From the IMG/VR virus record IMGVR_UViG_3300046004_001686, positions 1 to 24,601 of that record: a stretch of DNA of 24,601 nucleotides; one strand, given 5' to 3'. The notes beneath the pieces are model-generated. The model was not told where the DNA came from, did not search any database, and saw nothing but the letters and a program-made list of their open reading frames with translations. Of this stretch, positions 20,753-24,601 are shown in pieces; position 1 is the first letter of the stretch; every line of letters starts with the position of its first letter. The translations under genes and the position numbers were made by a program. The DNA is from a virus.

Positions 20753-22123
20753 TTAGTATATTTCGTTCCACGTAATTGTTCCACCAACATTGGTGGTATC
20801 TGCGGTTAAATTCTTTGCGGTAACAACATAAATTTCACTATCTGTGCTATCATAGTTTTGTGCAATGAAATTTAATTTTGTATTTACTCCACTTGCATTT
20901 TGCAATCCAGGCGTTGCTTGATTTAAATTTTGTCCTGCCGCAGCAACATATCCACTTAGCATCACCTTTCCATCGGTCCATGCCGTTGCACTAGTATTAT
21001 ATTCTACCGCAGAACTTGAATCGGCAGATCTCCATGCACTACCAGTAGTTAAATATGACTTACTAGGTAATTTGGTTAGTGTCCATCGTATTGTTTTTAA
21101 CTCACTAAATACACTTGCCGCTTGAACTCGCACAAATGCCCGAGTAGGTAATCCAGAGGTATCAAATGTATTTTTTATACGAATGGCTAATACTGGAAGG
21201 GATGACCCACTGGTTAGTGAACGAAAACTCTCGTTAGTATGTGAAAACACAAATCCAGATTCGGCATATCCGCCTTCACTCATTACCGTAGAACATATTT
21301 GTTCCATACTGCCCGTGGCAGTTGTTGTGTTACGTATTTCACATCGCACGGGTAGATTTGGACTTTGCATATAAGCAACATCAAACTCATTGGAAGTATC
21401 AAATACATGGCAAAGAACGGTAACACCTTTATGAACAAATCCCATACGAACGCGACCAACCGATAACCATTGGAAATCTATATACAATAATTGTGCATAT
21501 AATGTGTTTAATACAAATTCACCATCCAACAATGTATTAACATTCCAATCTTCTTGCTTAACTCTATTTTCTTGAATAGACCCCGTTCCATTTGTAGCAG
21601 ACCGGATAACAAATTGTAAACTACCCGTTTGGTCTTGTTCTAAGAAAATACCATTATAATCATCAAAATATCCTGTGCGTTTAATGACTCCCGGTTGCGC
21701 ACCACCAAATACATAACTTGATAGTATTTCTTGACTTTTTCCTGGCATATAATTGTGATACATTTTTGTTTGATGTATTGCACGACTTGTAGCACTTGCA
21801 CTAGTTGCCAGTATAACAGATGCTCTATCATTCATTGAGGTAACCGTGCCGCCACTAGAAGTTACATTAAGAAATGCTTGGTCAATACCATAAATATGTT
21901 TATAATCACCAAGTGTAAATGGTTCAGATACTCTACTGCGACCAAATGCGTCAACGTTGGTATTTAATGAACCTTGGGACAATGTTCCTTGGTTATTAGA
22001 TTTTAAATATGCATGTTGATTGTATATATGAGTTAATTCCCATCCATCTCTAGCAAGTGTAGTAAGAAATTCTTCAACGTCTGGGACTACAACCTGCGGA
22101 ATCTTTACAATTTTATGTTCCAT
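20753..22123 (-). CDS. Phage virion structural protein with an N-terminal DUF4177-like domain
   Basis: 456 residues, the only large minus-strand gene. Residues about 1-42 (VEEFLTTLARDGWELTHIYN, then AYLKSN) resemble the short DUF4177-like phage proteins. The rest follows a conserved large-phage structural protein I recognise by pattern: VDAFGRSRVSEPFTLGDYKH (about 57-76), YMPGKSQEIL, KRTGYFDDYNGIFLEQDQ, LLYIDFQWLSVGRVRMGFVH and LPVRCEIRN. It is beta-rich with Ser/Thr/Gly repeats near the end, as in tail or surface proteins. Exact place in the virion unknown. Its orientation and separate terminator suggest late, independent expression. AGAG upstream is a weak ribosome site. Confidence 0.75.
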   Translation of the reverse strand: MEHKIVKIPQVVVPDVEEFLTTLARDGWELTHIYNQHAYLKSNNQGTLSQGSLNTNVDAFGRSRVSEPFTLGDYKHIYGIDQAFLNVTSSGGTVTSMNDRASVILATSASATSRAIHQTKMYHNYMPGKSQEILSSYVFGGAQPGVIKRTGYFDDYNGIFLEQDQTGSLQFVIRSATNGTGSIQENRVKQEDWNVNTLLDGEFVLNTLYAQLLYIDFQWLSVGRVRMGFVHKGVTVLCHVFDTSNEFDVAYMQSPNLPVRCEIRNTTTATGSMEQICSTVMSEGGYAESGFVFSHTNESFRSLTSGSSLPVLAIRIKNTFDTSGLPTRAFVRVQAASVFSELKTIRWTLTKLPSKSYLTTGSAWRSADSSSAVEYNTSATAWTDGKVMLSGYVAAAGQNLNQATPGLQNASGVNTKLNFIAQNYDSTDSEIYVVTAKNLTADTTNVGGTITWNEIY

Positions 22124-22140
22124 TGTGGTTCTCTGGTTGG

Positions 22141-22182
22141 CATACTTATATAAATATAAATAATTAACCGATAAATACGGTT
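22141..22182. promoter_or_regulatory. AT-rich divergent intergenic segment with late-promoter-like boxes and a hairpin
   Basis: The 137-base gap between the divergent genes at 22123 and 22261 holds two overlapping TATAAATA boxes on the + strand (22149-22156, 22155-22162), identical to the T4 late promoter core, and a hairpin AACCG/CGGTT with a 7-base loop (22166-22182). The boxes face the + gene, which also has a sigma-70 promoter. No clear promoter for the minus gene is seen, though it must lie here. Confidence 0.35.
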
Positions 22183-22202
22183 CACCCCATATTAAATATC
22201 CC

Positions 22203-22231
22203 TTGACTTTTGTGATTGCATAGGTTATATT
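22203..22231 (+). promoter_or_regulatory. Sigma-70 promoter
   Basis: TTGACT (22203-22208), 17-base spacer, TATATT (22226-22231), the same boxes and spacing as at 8666. It drives the unit ending with the Cas4-like nuclease. AAGGGAG (22247-22253) is the ribosome site of the first gene. Confidence 0.82.
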
Positions 22232-22260
22232 TAACTATAACTCATTAAGGGAGTAAATAT

Positions 22261-22620
22261 ATGAAAAAAGAATTAGTATTTAGTCCAGCAACATTCTATC
22301 CACCAGGATATACCCGAGAACAAGCACTGGAATCGGTTGGTATGGGATGGCATGGATTGGTCAATAAAGTATTTGATAAATTGGAATCCATTAAAAATAT
22401 TATTATTGTTATTGACCAAGTAAAGGAAAAGTACGGCGGTCTTCGTATTTATTCATCACCGATGCATGAAGAATTTGATAAATTTATTCTTGGATTGGAA
22501 ACGGAAAGTTACAAGATTTGTGAAACCTGCGGAGAGGTAGGTGCCCTTCGTGGTGGTGGTTGGTATAAGACACTGTGTGATAAGCACGCAAATGGCCGTC
22601 CCGCAATTAACCCCTTTTAA
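22261..22620 (+). CDS. Conserved hypothetical protein with a C-terminal zinc-knuckle
   Basis: 119 residues. GWHGLVNKVFDKLE (about 29-42), VKEKYGGLRIYSS (about 58-70), SYKICETCGEVGALRGGGWY and TLCDKH form a pattern found in many uncharacterised phage and bacterial proteins. CETC plus LCDKH likely bind zinc. It is the first gene behind a strong promoter, with an excellent ribosome site, so it is probably expressed early and well. Function unknown. Confidence 0.75.
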   Translation: MKKELVFSPATFYPPGYTREQALESVGMGWHGLVNKVFDKLESIKNIIIVIDQVKEKYGGLRIYSSPMHEEFDKFILGLETESYKICETCGEVGALRGGGWYKTLCDKHANGRPAINPF

Positions 22621-22621
22621 T

Positions 22622-22858
22622 ATGCCACGGAAAAAGAAAGAAGCCACGCCGGAATTGGAGTTGAAATTCACGGGCAAGATGAGTATATTAATTGAGCAAG
22701 AAAATCATGGACCCATAGAATTCCGTATTAATGATATGGATACGGTCGTGGCGGTTGTTCGTGTTATCTTAGATAAGATGGGTAATAAATCAACCGTTGA
22801 TGCATACGATGCTCGTACACAAAAAACCTTTAAGAAAATCCTAGATGACATCACCTAA
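22622..22858 (+). CDS. 78-residue hypothetical protein
   Basis: ATG 22622 follows the previous stop by one base; no ribosome site is visible, so coupling is likely. A basic start (MPRKKKEATPE) is followed by a beta-alpha pattern (FTGKMSILIEQENHGPIEFR, VVAVVRVILDKMG) that could be a small DNA- or protein-binding fold. Its end overlaps the nuclease gene by 14 bases. Not recognised. Confidence 0.6.
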   Translation: MPRKKKEATPELELKFTGKMSILIEQENHGPIEFRINDMDTVVAVVRVILDKMGNKSTVDAYDARTQKTFKKILDDIT

Positions 22859-23723
22859 AAAAATAAGTTATAGCCAATATACTATGTGGGCGAACTGTGC
22901 AAAGGCATGGCAGTTGAAATACGTCGATGGCCATAGATTGGATGATAGTAGTATTCATACGGTTTTCGGTACGAGTATGCACGAAAGCATCCAAGAGTGG
23001 CTGGATGTGTTGTATAACCAAAGTGAGAACATGGCAAAGACCATGTATCTTCATGATGGGTTCAAGGAGAAGTTACTCAATCTCTTCAAGGAAAATACTA
23101 CGGTATCCGATAAGGGTGAAAAGGTTTTCCTTGCCGATAAGAAAACCTTGATGGAATTTTATGAACATGGATGTTTGATTCTATCGTATCTACAGAATAA
23201 TTACAAGAAGATTTTCCCAACGGCAAACATTAAGTTACACAGTATTGAGTTTCCACTGAACATGGAAGTGCGCGAAGGCGTTCAGTACATTGGATACATC
23301 GACATTGTAACCTATAATGAAGCCACCAAGAAATATGTTCTGTATGACTTGAAGACTTCACGGTCGGGGTGGACGCAATCGCAGAAGAGTGACCCATTGA
23401 AGGTTGGTCAGTTGTTGTTGTACAAACGCTTCTTTGCACAGCAGTTGGGAGTTGATGAAAAGAATATCAGTGTAGAGTTTATTATTCTGAAACGCACCAT
23501 TATGGAAAATACAGACTTTGTTATTCCACGGATTAGTAAGTTTGAACCGTCCAATGGTGCTCCAAGTGTAAACAAAGCATGGAATTCATTTCAGCAATTC
23601 ATTAATACGTGTTTTGATGAAACTGGTCAGTACATTACAGAACAAACTGCTACGCCAAGTAAAGAAGCATGTAGGTGGTGTAAGTTTAAGGGTAAGAAAG
23701 AACTGTGTTCGGTAGGTGTATAA
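22845..23723 (+). CDS. Cas4/RecB-like PD-(D/E)XK exonuclease with probable 4Fe-4S cluster
   Basis: 292 residues. N-terminal SYSQYTMWANCAKAWQLKYV contains the first cluster cysteine (Cys 18), FGTSMHESIQEWL carries the RecB-type His 46, YIGYIDIV gives Asp 153, VLYDLKTS gives Asp 168 and Lys 170, and VGQLLLYKRFF the Gln-helix. The C-terminal CRWCKFKGKKELC supplies three more cysteines (276, 279, 288). This is the arrangement of Cas4 and AddB nuclease domains. It probably resects DNA ends in phage recombination or replication. There is no CRISPR array or Cas1/Cas2 nearby, so a CRISPR role is not supported. It starts within the previous gene. Confidence 0.88.
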   Translation: MTSPKKISYSQYTMWANCAKAWQLKYVDGHRLDDSSIHTVFGTSMHESIQEWLDVLYNQSENMAKTMYLHDGFKEKLLNLFKENTTVSDKGEKVFLADKKTLMEFYEHGCLILSYLQNNYKKIFPTANIKLHSIEFPLNMEVREGVQYIGYIDIVTYNEATKKYVLYDLKTSRSGWTQSQKSDPLKVGQLLLYKRFFAQQLGVDEKNISVEFIILKRTIMENTDFVIPRISKFEPSNGAPSVNKAWNSFQQFINTCFDETGQYITEQTATPSKEACRWCKFKGKKELCSVGV

Positions 23724-23788
23724 ATTACACGAATACAATAATATTTTACTATTTATAGTTGTTAATTAATCACATTTTGGAGGGTTTT

Positions 23789-24601
23789 ATGAAGAAAGTT
23801 TTGTTAGTTTTTAGTTTGGCAATTAGTAATGGACTAATGTCCGCATGTAAAGTTACGGAAGTAGTTAAGGGACCAGAAACTGCCGTTGATTCCGTTGTAA
23901 GTGTAGGGGTAAATCCATCGGTGTATACAATGACCGTTGGCCAGCAACAGCAGTTTACCGCAGAAGTTAAGAATGCATTTAATGCAATTATTCCAAACAA
24001 GCCAGTTGTGTGGTCATCAAGTGACCCGTCAAAGATTACTGTAACCGCAACAGGTGTGGTGTCGGCAATTTCCCCAGGCGCAGCAATTATCCGTGCATCA
24101 TCAAACGGTGTAATTGGACAAGCGCCAGTGGTTGTGGCCGAAGCACCCGTTAGCACGATTATTATTACACCGAATAGTGCGGGTGTGTTTCTAGGACAGA
24201 CCGTGACTCCAAAGGTAGAATTGCGTGGTCCAAATAATCAAGTATTGACTAACCGATTTATGCAATGGAGTTCGTCAAATCCGTCAGTTGCAACCGTTAA
24301 CCAGTTGGGCGTTATTACAACAGTAAATGTTGGCACATCAACCATCACCGTAACCAGTGAAGGAAAAACTGCTTCATTACTGCTTACGGTTATAGTAATT
24401 CCTGCTGCGGTGGTAGAAATTTCTGTTCCAACGCCAATTAAAGTTGGTCGGACATCCCAGTTAGGATTGGACATTCGTGATATCGGTGGCACGGCAATTC
24501 CACCAACAGGTAGAAGTATTACATGGTCATCTAGTGATGCATCTATTGCAACGGTTACGAATACTGGTTTAGTACGAGGATTATCCACCGGCAATGTGTC
24601 A
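23789..24601 (+). CDS. Lipoprotein with repeated Ig-like (Big_2) domains (3' truncated)
   Basis: 271 codons to the right edge, still open. The N-terminus is a lipoprotein signal: MKK, a hydrophobic core, and lipobox LMSAC with the acylated Cys at residue 21. Three repeats follow, each with a W-S-S-S-(D/N)-x-S core: VVWSSSDPSKITVTATGVVS, MQWSSSNPSVATVNQLGVIT and ITWSSSDASIATVTNTGLVR, about 85-95 residues apart. This is the bacterial Ig-like group 2 (Big_2) pattern, used for adhesion and surface binding. GGAGGG (23779-23784) precedes ATG 23789. The signal implies export and anchoring in the host envelope. Superinfection exclusion or a virion role after processing are both possible. Confidence 0.8.
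   Translation, partial: MKKVLLVFSLAISNGLMSACKVTEVVKGPETAVDSVVSVGVNPSVYTMTVGQQQQFTAEVKNAFNAIIPNKPVVWSSSDPSKITVTATGVVSAISPGAAIIRASSNGVIGQAPVVVAEAPVSTIIITPNSAGVFLGQTVTPKVELRGPNNQVLTNRFMQWSSSNPSVATVNQLGVITTVNVGTSTITVTSEGKTASLLLTVIVIPAAVVEISVPTPIKVGRTSQLGLDIRDIGGTAIPPTGRSITWSSSDASIATVTNTGLVRGLSTGNVS

Noticed and set aside
22845-23723. CRISPR-associated Cas4
   Set aside because: No repeats, Cas1 or Cas2 are present in the window; the gene is better read as a phage RecB-like exonuclease.
23719-23726. TATAAATT late-promoter-like box before the lipoprotein gene
   Set aside because: It overlaps the stop of the nuclease gene, departs from the consensus in the last base, and AT-rich matches are common here.
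23770-24594. Two long minus-strand frames at the right end
   Set aside because: They are antisense to the Big_2 lipoprotein; their Thr/Val-rich content mirrors its repeats and they have no credible starts.

Overview
The window looks like part of a large tailed double-stranded DNA phage with a T4-like replication module. It is tightly packed and AT-rich by eye. Nearly all genes lie on the + strand, and many are coupled by ATGA or TAATG overlaps. Recognisable core genes are a family B DNA polymerase, an ATP-dependent DNA ligase, a sliding clamp (gp45-like), both clamp-loader subunits (gp44-like and gp62-like), a class II ribonucleotide reductase, thioredoxins and dUTPase. The host cannot be read directly. 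An LpxH-like phosphoesterase, a lipoprotein signal and canonical sigma-70 promoters point towards a Gram-negative bacterium (inference).

Layout: 1-191 is the tail of an unknown gene. 242-6069 is a nucleotide-supply and redox block (class II RNR, two thioredoxins, dUTPase) that also holds an envelope-like trio (GT2 glycosyltransferase, small membrane protein, LpxH-like phosphoesterase) and two unrelated homing-type endonucleases flanking one thioredoxin. The HNH gene has split an ancestral thioredoxin after its first active-site cysteine. 6066-10301 is a promoter-led replication block (polymerase, two small genes, ligase). 10302-10451 holds an unusual 124-nt tRNA-like element. 10452-12131 has a Mom-like GNAT protein, an amidase (endolysin candidate) and a small conserved gene. 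12151-19802 carries the clamp and clamp loader, but accessory genes separate these normally adjacent genes: a DruA/DUF4338-like protein, a GT-B glycosyltransferase, a GHKL ATPase fused to a PD-(D/E)XK nuclease, a zinc ribbon, ClpP and a second Mom-like protein. 19799-20750 is a run of small genes. 20753-22123 is a minus-strand virion-type protein whose likely terminator lies inside an opposing + gene. 22203-23723 is another promoter-led unit ending in a Cas4/RecB-like nuclease. 23789 to the right edge is a lipoprotein with Ig-like (Big_2) repeats.

How the genes may work together: RNR, thioredoxins and dUTPase supply dNTPs; polymerase, clamp, loader and ligase copy the genome; the Cas4-like nuclease probably processes ends. 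Three proteins with a Mom/GNAT-like pattern, together with glycosyltransferases and a GHKL-nuclease fusion, make a plausible DNA-modification or counter-defence set. That is the part of the window most likely to hold undescribed biology. All family calls come from reading motifs; no database search was run.
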